DNA of 64,000 nt from Branchiostoma lanceolatum (lineage: Eukaryota; Chordata; Leptocardii; Amphioxiformes; Branchiostomatidae). Shown here one piece after another: positions 12,201 to 24,041 of this stretch (position 1 is the stretch's first letter; each line of letters opens with the position of its first letter). The stretch covers positions 2,728,001 to 2,792,000 of the forward strand of contig NC_089723.1 of NCBI RefSeq assembly GCF_035083965.1, read 5' to 3'. Under the pieces are notes generated by a model. It was not told where the DNA came from, ran no database searches, and saw nothing but the letters and a program-made list of their open reading frames with translations. A program made the position numbers and the translations under genes.

Positions 12201-13556
12201 ACAAAATTTAGATTACAAAAAGAATGTCAGGGTGGTTAAGAAAAACCCTTCTTGCTATGTGTTCTTTTATATCTTATTAACAATTGGCCTTCTTATTGTG
12301 CTTAACCACCCTCATTTACACCGAAAATATCCGCGTTTAAAAATGTATGTTAACGCATAGGGAATGCACTGGTAGGGTCTGCAGGGGTTTAGTGAGTATC
12401 ATATTGTTTTAAAAAACACACCTTGTGTAATTCACCACAAGCGGAATTCTGTACAAAGTCGGCTGATTATGTATTGATACATAATCTAGTGGAAAATAAC
12501 ACCGCCTTCTGGAGTTTAGGACTCCTTTAAAGCTAAAATTAGTGGCAAAAACCACCCCTCCGGTCAAAATGGTCACACCTAACTCAAAACTAGGAAAGAT
12601 ATAGGGAACCAAAACTAGCGACAAAAAGTACCCCCAATATCATCGATTCCAACACTTTCTAATCCAACATCACATTAAATAACAAATCTATATTAACCCT
12701 CTATCGTTGGGGATCTTGTCGTCCCTTACTTTTCAACAAGACCACAACAACATGATGCTCAGTGGACCTTGCTCGTCCTTTAGTACAGTGGGCATTGTGT
12801 CCATTTGTGCCAACGGCAAAGTCACAACAACACCACACTAATAACTTCCATCTATCACACCCACACATTAGTGAAAAAACATCCCTCCAGTAAAAATGGT
12901 CACACCCAACCCACAGCAAGAAAAAAATTAGCAAAAACGCAAAAAAAGAAAACTAGCAAGAAAAACACCCCTCCGTCAAAATAGTCACACCCAACATTAG
13001 CGACAAAAAACACCCCTCCAAATAAAATGGTCACATCCAACATGGCTGCCCCCATCCTTGGATGCAAAAAACAGAACAGGTTTTGCTATCGCAAACCTGT
13101 AACTAAAAAACAAAACAACTTCATGGCAATGGCATGCTCATAATGTGTAGATTCAAGGCACTCTGAGTGAAACCTGCCCGGGAGATTTTCTATAATCCAA
13201 TGCGTTGAAAATCCAGGATCCGAACCTGAATCTTTCGTATACAAATGTCTTCTTGATAAGACCACAAGTGTGCAGCTCGATAAATGTATGATTCTCGCGT
13301 CTTTGTCTTTTTAATTTTGGATTAACTTAGTAATACTTAAATGCATAATCTCTACTCATAGACTAACCTGTTCAGGGGTTCTTGCTTTCTCTACTTCTTT
13401 TCTTAACTCCTGAAACTTTTGCTTGAGAGTTTCTCTGGCCTCATTCGGGTCATCTAGGTCATCTTCGTTCACCCCAAAGTCACGGAGAAGCCTAAAAAGT
13501 TTGCCCATCTTCATGGCATCTATGTCCGCGTCGGTGAGGTCTTGGACGCTGGACAT
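260..13556 (-). CDS. Dynamin-like large GTPase, N-terminal part (runs off left edge)
   Basis: Model on the minus strand: exon 1 13556-13368 (63 codons from ATG), exon 2 1749-1539, exon 3 1206-896, exon 4 400-260, then off the window. All junctions are GT..AG and in phase (0,1,0,0). Joining exons 2 and 3 creates a P-loop, VAGELSAGKSS (GxxxxGKS), split by the intron. A serine/threonine-rich switch I candidate (SSTSTICEL) follows, and exon 4 carries the G3 motif TIVDSPGVGES. The layout fits the dynamin N-terminal GTPase domain (Dynamin_N), which hydrolyses GTP to drive self-assembly or membrane remodelling. Exon 1 is acidic and helical with a SAP-like look (MGKLFRLLRDFGV). Exon 2 before the P-loop is a predicted helical stalk segment. 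Attachment of exon 1 across an 11.6 kb intron is inferred from phase and composition; exons 2-4 are secure. The subfamily (SLIP-GC-like or other dynamin-like) cannot be fixed without the C-terminal part. Confidence 0.82.
499..778 (+). mobile_element. tRNA-derived SINE
   Basis: Between GTPase exons 4 and 3. The head has a tRNA-like A box (gtggcgcaatcggtaggg) followed about 30 bp later by a B-box-like block (gaggtcccgggttc). A body follows containing ccttgggaaagacactta and cacccaggtgtaaatgggta, a conserved-core style of marine invertebrate SINEs. The 3' boundary is approximate. A second, truncated head of the same type lies at 36259-36330. Confidence 0.7.
2011..3257. repeat. 20-bp minisatellite array with higher-order repeat
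   Basis: About 60 degenerate units of consensus ttaatccgtcaccataaccc fill 1.2 kb of the GTPase intron. The units are not random: a block of distinctive variants (caccctttctcttaatcc and the units after it) recurs at about 2067, 2492 and 2873. This gives a higher-order period of about 425 then 381 bp, a difference of about two units. No open reading frame of note runs through it. Confidence 0.9.
3258..5579. other. Intronic stretch without recognised gene
   Basis: Part of the long GTPase intron. A minus-strand open frame at 4150-3806 has a short stretch (AVYLRG) resembling GTPase exon 3, but not enough to call. Near 4217 a fragment starting aaggcccccattccacta looks like an end of a TIR element related to the one at 5580; its partner end is not convincing. 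Confidence 0.4.
5580..7350. mobile_element. 1.77-kb terminal-inverted-repeat element (non-autonomous)
   Basis: The left end begins taaaggccccctctcattgg and the right end is its inverse, finishing cagtgagagggggccttta. The inverted similarity continues inward through GC-rich blocks rich in gcggtac/gtgccgc. The interior is AT-rich, has no transposase and contains a LINE fragment (6603-7205), so this is a non-autonomous element that received another insertion. No clear target-site duplication was resolved. A smaller element with related ends is at 41269-41499. Confidence 0.75.
6603..7205 (+). pseudogene. 5'-truncated LINE fragment (C-terminal RT region and 3' end)
   Basis: The open frame at 6603-6959 carries the C-terminal signature of LINE reverse-transcriptase proteins: an ITTLRISARCLEVEKDRH block followed by a zinc-knuckle-like HRLCPTCYENIEDK and a second cysteine about 20 residues on (MVCPTYG). 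The usual HF-x-x-x-C part is degraded (QFVMVMV). A 3' untranslated tail ends near 7205 with caataaagttcattcaata. No RT catalytic domain remains. It lies inside the TIR element 5580-7350. Confidence 0.7.
8139..9550. mobile_element. PIF/Harbinger-like non-autonomous element, 1.4 kb
   Basis: Ends are agcccccgtcac on the left and the inverse gtgacgccggct on the right, flanked by the 3-bp direct repeat TAA (8136-8138, 9551-9553). The TAA target is present once in the undisrupted tandem copy near 7640. A TWA 3-bp target duplication is the hallmark of PIF/Harbinger elements. GC-rich arms full of tcggccga/cggcgagct flank an AT-rich middle (about 8620-9020). No transposase frame is visible. Confidence 0.72.
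9606..9643. other. Short perfect palindrome with two AP-1-like cores
   Basis: A 16-bp arm (atagtatgactcatgt, 9606-9621) and its exact inverse (9628-9643) flank a 6-base loop. Each arm contains tgactca/tgagtca, the AP-1 (TRE) consensus core. Whether it is bound is unknown; it may simply be repeat debris. Confidence 0.5.
11008..11108 (+). CDS. Possible terminal coding exon of an unidentified plus-strand gene
   Basis: A pyrimidine-rich acceptor (catctacttctacag) is followed by 32 complete codons (after two bases of a split codon) with codon choice biased to G/C at third positions, ending in TGA. The peptide includes MREERHRGYLTSIRAVCSQM and a C-terminal AQLQPEKS. I recognise no family and find no confident upstream exon. 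It lies on the opposite strand inside the proposed long GTPase intron, so either it is a nested gene or the call is chance. Confidence 0.35.
11760..13110. repeat. Direct repeats of an interspersed repeat family
   Basis: A block of about 205 bp at 11790-11995 (starting near actccaacactttctaatcc) recurs almost unchanged at 12648-12850. Around and after it are shorter degenerate units of the type aaaaaacacccctcc...aatggtcacacccaac, with a tail ending ttgctatcgcaaacctgtaac near 13090. The same tail and units recur at 27715-27870, in the FAXC first intron. The TTAA element 12007-12526 sits between the two long copies. Confidence 0.75.
12007..12526. mobile_element. TTAA-flanked inverted-repeat element (MITE), 520 bp
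   Basis: The left end aggagtcctaaagcccagaa and the inverse right end (ttctggagtttaggactcct) extend to about 35 bp of inverted similarity, through gttattttcca. Both sides carry TTAA (12003-12006, 12527-12530). A TTAA target duplication is typical of piggyBac or Kolobok-type elements. An internal inverted pair (ggtggttaag / cttaaccacc) lies at about 12230-12310. No coding capacity. Confidence 0.75.
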
Positions 13557-15535
13557 TCTGCACTGTTAATTGGAACCTGTGAAGATTCCAGATTTGCCGT
13601 TTTCTTCCTAAGAAAACAAATGTAATGACATCGGTAGATGTGGGTCTATTGTATGCTTCAATAAAATGCCAACGTGATGTTTACATTCAAACGGCAGGGC
13701 TGAGGTCATACACTATTGGACTCTGACTCTGGACTTATTTAGTCTCTACCAGACTAACCGCGCCGGCTATAGGGAGAACATTTGCCGGGGGACTTTGGCC
13801 ATTGATGGTAACATTCGCAGGGTTGCAATATTGTGACCCTATCTCAGTAGCCAACTCCCTTCATACAATTGACTCTATTTGGGCCAATTTCTACCATTTT
13901 CCCAGCGACCCGCGGAGGATGGTAGAGCCTAGGACTTATTGTTGTTTACGCTTTATCTATCGTCATTGCAAAGTTCGCCCATGTTTAACCGAGATAGCGC
14001 AATGCTTGCAATGTCTGGTGGAATGGGCAAACAAGTCACCTAGCAAGGGAAATATCTAAGAGCAATTAAAAAATTATGGCGTTATATTGACATGTCTTAG
14101 CAGTATAGTGTTACATGTACATCTCCCGATAAGTTGCTATGTAGCAACGCTTATGTTGATTATTTGTTACACGGTACACAATCTGCAGTTTTAAAACCAG
14201 TCGCTGGTACATTACGCCTAGAATTCAGTTTCATACGCCCAAACTTAGATAGCTGTTTTCTAACACAGAACAACACAACAGACATAGTGATAAACCTGTG
14301 AGATCTTATTGCTCTTGTAATAACTGTGCTTCATGTCTAGTAACCCTGTTCTTAACTTCGTTACATGCATTTATATGTGCACAAAGTTCAACACGTCAGC
14401 GTGAGATATCAACTATTTTCAAGCTTGCTGTGTAAATTGTTAATGTTTTTTCCAGCTTTGACATCCAAGCATAGTCAACAACTTGGTAACTTTATCTTAC
14501 ACGTATTTTGTAATGTTTCATAAACAGGAATGCCTTCTCACCTTGGCTTATTGGGGTTCTCGATCAGCAAGGTTCACTAACGGACTCCTGTTTGTAAGGG
14601 GCGGAGCCCGGGGTGAGTTTGTGACTCATTCATGACCTTTGAACTTCACGAGCACCTGACTACCTGTGAATTTCAGCGATAGTGTCCCGCAAACAATGCA
14701 CATAGTCTGGATTAGGAGGGTGGCAGTGCACATCTCATTTAGTTACAGTAACATATACTAAAGGGCTAGCTCTTTGTTTTTGTAGTCTCTGGAATATAAT
14801 AGTATAAACGTGTAGCAGAATCCACGTCACAGGTCACATGTTATCTCTGATCTTTACAACGTTCACTAATGACGTAACGAATGCAAACGTAACACTATAA
14901 ACACGAATGGAGGCAAACCAACAACATCATAAAGGTGTCCATGAAAACTCTTTTATTACGCTAGAGCTTACGTACTTACAGTAAGCCTTTGCAGAATATT
15001 TAATGTTTTCAGACAATTTAAATTTACACAGTGGCTATAGCTTTGCAACCTCCTCATCGATTACTAGTACTACCTCCTCATTTTGAACCGTGTATGAACC
15101 AAATAAGTGTATCTGTATCTGTACCTATATAGCCGGTATAACCGCCATTAGGCGTAACACACCAGCTAAGTGTCGTGCAGGTCGCTTTGTGTCAACTTAC
15201 TAGAAGTGTATTCGTCTGTACGACACGGCGCCACCTTGCGATATTTTAAACAAGTGCTGGTTTTCCTCAAGCATATCAGCGACCGAATGCAGTATGTGCA
15301 CCAAGTGTAATTCTATTGATAATCACTACTGAAACATCGTAACTTTTATTGCATGTTTCATTTTTCACCAGGCCTGTCTCTAATTTCGTAAGAATTCATC
15401 CGGGTTCATACAATCAACTGTTGTCAAATTAGCTTCACAAAGCTTGTTAAAGATTGCTAATTTCGTAAATTATCTTGTGGGTTCCCTGATAATTTTTTAA
15501 GTTTATACTTTAGTAATCAACGTTTGCTGATGAAT
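13557..15535. other. Intergenic/promoter-side region of the GTPase gene
   Basis: This stretch lies upstream of the proposed GTPase ATG and downstream of fibrinogen-domain gene A. I see no convincing exon, RNA gene or repeat array. The block near 15225 (cggcgccaccttgcgat) recurs at about 19340 and in altered form near 19660, marking the edge of the segmental duplication that produced the fibrinogen-domain pair. A minus-strand poly(A) signal (tttatt on plus) near 15348 would suit gene A. Confidence 0.5.
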
Positions 15536-18387
<2,852 letters not shown>

Positions 18388-18428
18388 GGTGTTCCTCGTC
18401 AGAAATGGGCGTTATGAACCAGGTGGGT

Positions 18429-18440
18429 GTTTGTATATCC
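18429..18440 (-). promoter_or_regulatory. TATA-like element of fibrinogen-domain gene A
   Basis: On the minus strand ggatatacaaac lies about 45 bases upstream of the ATG at 18387, in a block aligning with the cleaner TATA box of gene B (cacctggttc/cacttggttc follow in both). The homologous position supports a short 5' leader, but the match to TATA is weaker than in B. Confidence 0.45.
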
Positions 18441-19204
18441 TCATTGTTGACCAGCGATCTGTGCCTATAAGCTGTTTCCTCTACATGACTCCGTATTATA
18501 ACAGAGCAGGATGTCCAAGGCGCTAATGTCAAAGTTGCTAGGTCCAAAGAGATTATTGTTCTTGATAAAATTCCTGGTCGGCTCATCTAGCGGTATGTTG
18601 TCCGGCTACTTACAAACGCGTTCTCAAAACAACTATACTAGCCAATGTACATTCAGTATTTGAGTTTGAATTACTAGGTCATAAATCATTCAGTTGACAA
18701 ACAAATGTGACTGTTAAATTAAAAAGTATGTTTACATAATTTGACTGTTGTATAGCTGAAAGTCGTGTGTGGAGCTAGTGATTGCACGTTTGTCTGAGAA
18801 TGAGTGTTATAATAGAGAAATGGATAAGTTTGCCTTTCATTGGATAACGTCAAAGGACTAATCACCAGTGTACCTTGTCACCTTATACTCGTTACCGAGG
18901 TCAACTCTTTCAACAAGTGTTGATGAAATGTAGCCTAGTATTATCTGATTTAATATTTTGCCTACCTTGCTATACAAAGATGGTGTCTATGTATTACTAT
19001 GAGTAACATTTACAGGTTGTTGATCTAATACCATTTACATTAAAGACAAGGGAGCAATGAAAAACTGAAATTTGTTTCACATAATCTGACATTTACTTTG
19101 AGAGGTAATCGAGCTACAAAGAATATTGATATCAGCCATTTTAAAGAAATGCCCCAAAAAAGCAGCAAACCAAATAGCTATAGAGCCGAAAACATTTTTT
19201 TCAT

Positions 19205-19760
19205 GTAGAGAATCACACATTAACTGATTATGTTTATAAAAGCCCCACCTTTTCGACCCATATATTAACCCGAATAAGCTGTTTGCAGTTCACTTTAGTG
19301 TCGACTAATGAACTACAAGTGGATAGGTCTACGCAAAGGCGCCACCTTGCGATTATTACAAAACGTAATGTTTCCTCAGCAGAACATGTAACATCTGCAA
19401 CCAAATACATCTTATACACTATGATCTTATAGCAAATACTTCGATCATTGGCACTATACATTGTATATTTAAAGGAAGACCCAAGAAAACCAGGAAACAG
19501 AGAACAGAGCAGATAACTGTTTATTATGTAGAGAATCCTTACATTAGCTGATTATGTTTTTAAAAGCCTGATCTTTTCGAACCACACATAAACCCTAAAA
19601 AGCTGTACGCAGTTCACTAGTGTCGACTAATAAATTACCAGTGGACCGGTCTCTACGCGCCGCCTTGCGATATTTTAGCACGATATTTCAGCACGATATT
19701 TCAGTACGGCAGAACATGTAACAACTGCAACAGAAAACACTGTATTCACTATATATCATC
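19205..19760. repeat. Two-copy tandem duplication, about 323-bp period
   Basis: The block starting gtagagaatc at 19205 and 19528 continues in both copies through attatgtttttaaaagcc, cagttcact, gtgtcgactaat and ccttgcgat. It lies between the two fibrinogen-domain genes, in the 3' flank of gene B. Confidence 0.7.
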
Positions 19761-19795
19761 TGCAGTGAAATACTTCGATCATAAGCATGATGACT

Positions 19796-22466
19796 CTAGT
19801 AGGGCCTGATCTTCATCTCGGTGTGTTTGAGAGAGTAGTAGTTTCCCTTCCATTGCTGCCAGTTGACCCCGTCTGCAGCTGACTGATGTTGACCACCATG
19901 GTACAGACCATTCAGATTGGCGTCGTGACAACGATTGTACCACCAGCCTCCCTTGTAGGTCTGTGCACAGTGATAACTGCCTGTGCTATCATTGTCTTTA
20001 TCCAGGGTCGAGAAGAACTGGGAGTTATGCATTGTCATGGCATCTCCTAAAAAACAAACACGGCGCTTATTATAACACGTATAAAATCAAATGTTAATGG
20101 TGCTTAAACGTTGCGGTTGTTGGTGAATGAACTTATCCAATAAAGTGTCATAAATCGTTTGTTGTTCTACGAATTTCTAACGTGGATGATACAATCCCCT
20201 GTTAAATACAATGGAGATTTTATAATTTGTGTATTTGATCGAAATTCAAAGCTTGTCCTACTCACCTGCAGTTCCAGAGTATCCTTCCACTGTCAGCCTG
20301 TACTTGTGGATCTCGTCCTCCACCCTAAAGCTGCTGTATTTGGCGTAAGCTGAGTTTCCCTCAAAGTCCTCCAGGTCAACCCTCAACTCATATACGTCCT
20401 GGGCAGTCAGTCTGGCCAGGTTGTCATCGCCTGCAAATTATCGGAACATTGTCGTTAGCATCGTAACTTTTATGCCTTCCCTCATGACCTGAATGAAAAA
20501 CAGCTTCTCATGAACAACCAAAGGTTCAAACAAATGTTAATAACTGTAAGTGGTGTTCATTGACTTAAATCCTCTACGAGGTGTTTTAACGGGCCGGGAC
20601 TCATCTTTTTTTTTTATTCCCAAGTTGGATGTTCGTTTTCAATATCTGTGAAAACAAAGGAATAATACCGTGCCTAGTTGCATTATCTAGGTAACAAGTG
20701 GAAAAATATGGCTACCAGGGTGGAATCAAAGAAACGAAAAACACATTGTTCTTCTTTAATAGTTTCCAATCCAATAAAATCCATAACCTACCCAGCCAGA
20801 ACTCTCCCCTCAGGTCCCCGAACCCTGTCTTGTAGGCCTGCCAGTCTCGGTAGAAGTTCACGGAACCGTCCTGTCGCTTTTGGAAGAGCTGCAGTTTATG
20901 ACAAGAAAAAAAAATCAGTTGTAGGCTAGCTTGTTGTATCATGTTGGATATATTTGTGAAGGTTAGACATCCAGGTAAACAATATATAAGGAGAAATTTA
21001 AACTCTACAACTGGATAAAAATTCGGAGATATACACAGTGGATAAAAATTCGGAGATATACACAGTGGATAAAAGTGGCCATTATTGTGTTCTTTCAGGA
21101 ATAAAAGGTTGTTAGAATATACTGCAAAATATAGTCAACTTTACATCTCCAATATTTATGATGATATCAAAATGGCCATGTATTTTCATTCTATGAAAGT
21201 GTAGTACCGTCCACCCTCCCCCGTCCGTGTCCATGTCACAGTACACGTGAATGGGGCTCCTCCCCCCTCCGTCCGGGTAGATGGTATAGACCCCGCTGGT
21301 GGTGTGGCCGGTGTTGAACAGCTCCTGGCAGTCACGGGCACCGTTCACTTTGTCTGGGAATTAAGAACCGAACAAAATATAGACTTTCCTAATACCTGCG
21401 CACTGGGGACAAAGCCATTCCACGGTTTGGAAATCAGAAATAATTTACAAGTTTTGGTTAGCATCCCGTACGAATATGTTATATTTGCATATAAACAAGG
21501 CTAGCCAGATGCTTGTAGTCAACTCCTACCTTCCAGTTGCTGCAAACTGTTTGCTTGCTGCAGGATCGTGCTGGCCTGTTGCTGAAGAGTGGTTTCTAGC
21601 TGCTGCAGGCTGCTGGTCTGCTGCAGGTTTGTGGTTTCCAGTTGCTGCAGGCTGCTGGTCTGTTGCTGCAGAGTTCCCTGCAGCTGTTGTAGAGCTGCAG
21701 CCTGCTGCTGGATGATGCTGTCCTGGCTGCTGACTGTCGCCTGGAGAGCCTCGACTGTGGCCTTCAGATCAACTTCTGACTGTAGCTGTTCAAACAAGTT
21801 CAAGATTTGAGCTATGGGGAAACTTTATTATGTCTGCATTTTGCTTCTTATAGACCATGTGTGGTCATCTGTGCATTAAGCCCATCTGGGCAGGAACATG
21901 CAATAAAGACTATTATTGTTATTATTATTATTGTTATTATTATTATTATCATATATACCTACAAAATGACTGGTAAAAAGCCAACGCCTCTTGAGCATTT
22001 TGAAACACACATCTAGGTTCTTAATCATTACATGCCTCGTACAGTGTACAACAATACATATATCCTCGTCAAGAAGACGTGTAGCTCAGTTACAAATTAA
22101 AATGTTTAACAATTAGTTGGCCTAACAATCTTGTGCCATGTTGTTTGAATGACAGCCTGAAATACTCACTTCAGCCATCTCCTGTTGAGCTAGCTGCTGC
22201 AGCTGTCCATCAATACTGTCTGTCTTATTCTGCAGCTGTTCTAGCTGCCCCTCCAGGCTGTTCTGTGTACCCAGGTACAGCAGAAGTTGGTCTAGAGCTG
22301 GGGAGGTCAGGGTAGACTGGGAGGGACAACACATGCCGTACTGTCCCGTAACTCCATTCTGCCCCACTACTGTCTCCTCGTGAACAATCTCCGGGAGATT
22401 CTTGACATTTGCAGCATCTCCCTGCTGCAGCAGTGCGAAGAGAGCCAGAAGCACCAACATTCCCAT
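19796..22466 (-). CDS. Secreted fibrinogen-domain protein with coiled coil (paralogue B)
   Basis: Complete six-exon gene: 22466-22170, 21785-21530, 21353-21208, 20888-20792, 20430-20266, 20046-19796; 1212 nt, predicted 403 aa, same phases as paralogue A. Exon 1 gives [19 protein letters not shown] (signal peptide), GMCCP and a glycosylation site NKT. Exon 2 encodes 12 heptads, one fewer than A. The fibrinogen C-terminal domain shows [45 protein letters not shown] (calcium loop), [16 protein letters not shown] and EMKIRPY. An in-frame upstream ATG exists at 22547, but it lies upstream of a TATA box and would bury the signal peptide, so 22466 (context caccATGg) was preferred. Shared gene structure and flanks show A and B arose by tandem duplication. 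Confidence 0.93.
20996..21070. repeat. Short tandem repeat and shared repeat fragment
   Basis: ctggataaaaattcggagat is followed by two more near copies of the unit tggataaaaattcggagatatacacag. The first 30 bases are the inverse of a block at 57061-57095 (ccgaatcttatccagttgta), so both belong to one interspersed repeat. It sits in intron 3 of gene B. Confidence 0.6.
21530..21785 (-). repeat. In-frame 21-bp heptad repeat (coiled-coil exon, gene B)
   Basis: Twelve heptads plus one residue, with units such as TSSLQQL (three times) and ETTLQQQ, against 13 heptads in gene A. The first five heptads align unit for unit with A; later units are reordered, showing turnover by whole heptads. Confidence 0.88.
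21855..21955 (+). mobile_element. Non-LTR retroelement 3' end with ATT-rich tail
   Basis: The block attaagcccatctgggcagg...aacatgcaataaag leads into an ATT/GTT microsatellite. A second copy of the same 3' end (attagcccacgggcatgaac, ttgcaataaac) is at 26410-26455. Both read on the plus strand and lack any coding part. Confidence 0.55.
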
Positions 22467-22507
22467 GGTGTTTTTCGTCAGAAATGGGCGGTGCGAACCA
22501 AGTGGCT

Positions 22508-22517
22508 GTTTATATAC
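22508..22517 (-). promoter_or_regulatory. TATA box of fibrinogen-domain gene B
   Basis: The minus strand reads gtatataaac about 45 bases upstream of the ATG at 22466, leaving room for a start site and a leader of roughly 15-20 bases. Gene A has a weaker element at the equivalent position. Confidence 0.65.
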
Positions 22518-22524
22518 ACGCATT

Positions 22525-24041
22525 ACTGACCAGAGGTCTGTGCCCATCAGCTAAGTTTTCTCCCACATGACTCCGTAGTATAGCAGATCAGGATGGCCGA
22601 GGCACTAATGCCAAAGCTGCTAGGTCCAAAGAGATGGTTATTCTTGATAAAATTCCTGGTCGGCTCATCTAGCGGTATGCTGGCCGGATATTTACAAACG
22701 TTCTCAAAACAACTATTATAGCCCAGTACATTCAGTAATTGAATTTAGTATACAGAGTCATAAATCATTGGGTCTACAAACAGCTGTGATAGCTTTGAAA
22801 AAAATCGCGTGTTTTGATTGCTTTGCAGATGAAAGACATTTGCATACCCAGTGATGTCATATTTTGTCTGAGAATGGCGTTTACCGTTGGGATCAGCGAA
22901 GTTAGTAACTTTAACTTTTGCATGACAACTTCAACAACGAATACACATTTAAGCTTTTTCATGTTATCTGCTTTAATGATGCCAATGGTTTCAAGAATTG
23001 TGTTAATAAAATGTATCCTAATGTTATCTGATGCAATATTTTGACTATCTCACTGTTGGTCTTCGAGTATAACTTAGACTAAGCTCTTCCAGGCTGCTGA
23101 TCCACTGTCATTTACCTGAAATACTTTATACTTCTAGAGAGCAATGAAAAAAAACAAAAAAAAACAATCCGCTTAAAGTGCAATTATTTGCATTATAATG
23201 TATTTGTTTTGTATTTCACTTTCGGTCAGATGTTACTGCTTGTCACGGTTTCTTTGCCCTGTGACGACATCTAGCGCTATCGTGGAGAAGTGTCGGGCAT
23301 GTGACAAAATATTATTACCAATCTAGCAGCTACAGCAATCGAAAGTACAGTCCATATCGTTATTAACAAAAAATCCAGCCCAATTGTCTTTAAATTGTAT
23401 TCGAGATTGACAAAAACCTACATATTAAGTAAAATTAAAGTCCTTCCAACGCCTTTTTAAATCCCTTGATCCATACAACCCATTTCACTCGCAAGGAGGG
23501 TGTGTTAAGCTTCAATACTCTTTCTCAGAAGAGCTCAGTTCTAAGAGATATCAGTATGAATCATTGTTCAATTTGTACAAGCAACCTCCCGAATCGAAAG
23601 TAAACACTTTAACAACTAGGCCATTGTACTAGTTCTAGACACCCAATAGTACAAAATCATTTGTAAGTAAGAAATGCACTAACAGCAACCCTCAGTTCCC
23701 CAATTTTATACATGTTTCTACTATGTAACTAAGCAGCAGTAATGTACAACGCTTTGCCTTACGTTGTAAATGTTACAATTGTTGAGCAATAAAATTTGTC
23801 TTGACTTAATTTGACTACCATGTTGACGCTAACTGAAATATCCTATAACAATTACTGATGAAATTAAACAAATAACTATCTCAGGGTTATATACTGCTGC
23901 TTGCTTACACAAGTAGTCCATCTTATACTAATCAATACAATAAAACCATCATTAAATTACTGCTACAGGAAATCGTTCCTTACCAATAAAAGTATTGGAA
24001 TTGGAATGGAAATCTCAATTACAGGGCGCAGAAATATGTCT
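22525..24041. other. Intergenic region between gene B and FAXC-like gene
   Basis: The first ~240 bases upstream of gene B match the upstream flank of gene A (cggctcatctagcggtatg near 22659 and 18578), so the duplicated block includes promoter-distal sequence. A LINE-type 3' end with caattgttgagcaataaa lies at about 23700-23810, like that at 7190. Otherwise AT-rich with no exon recognised. Confidence 0.55.

Noticed and set aside
22467-22547. Upstream in-frame ATG extending fibrinogen-domain gene B by 27 residues
   Set aside because: It lies upstream of the TATA box, would hide the signal peptide, and has no equivalent in gene A.
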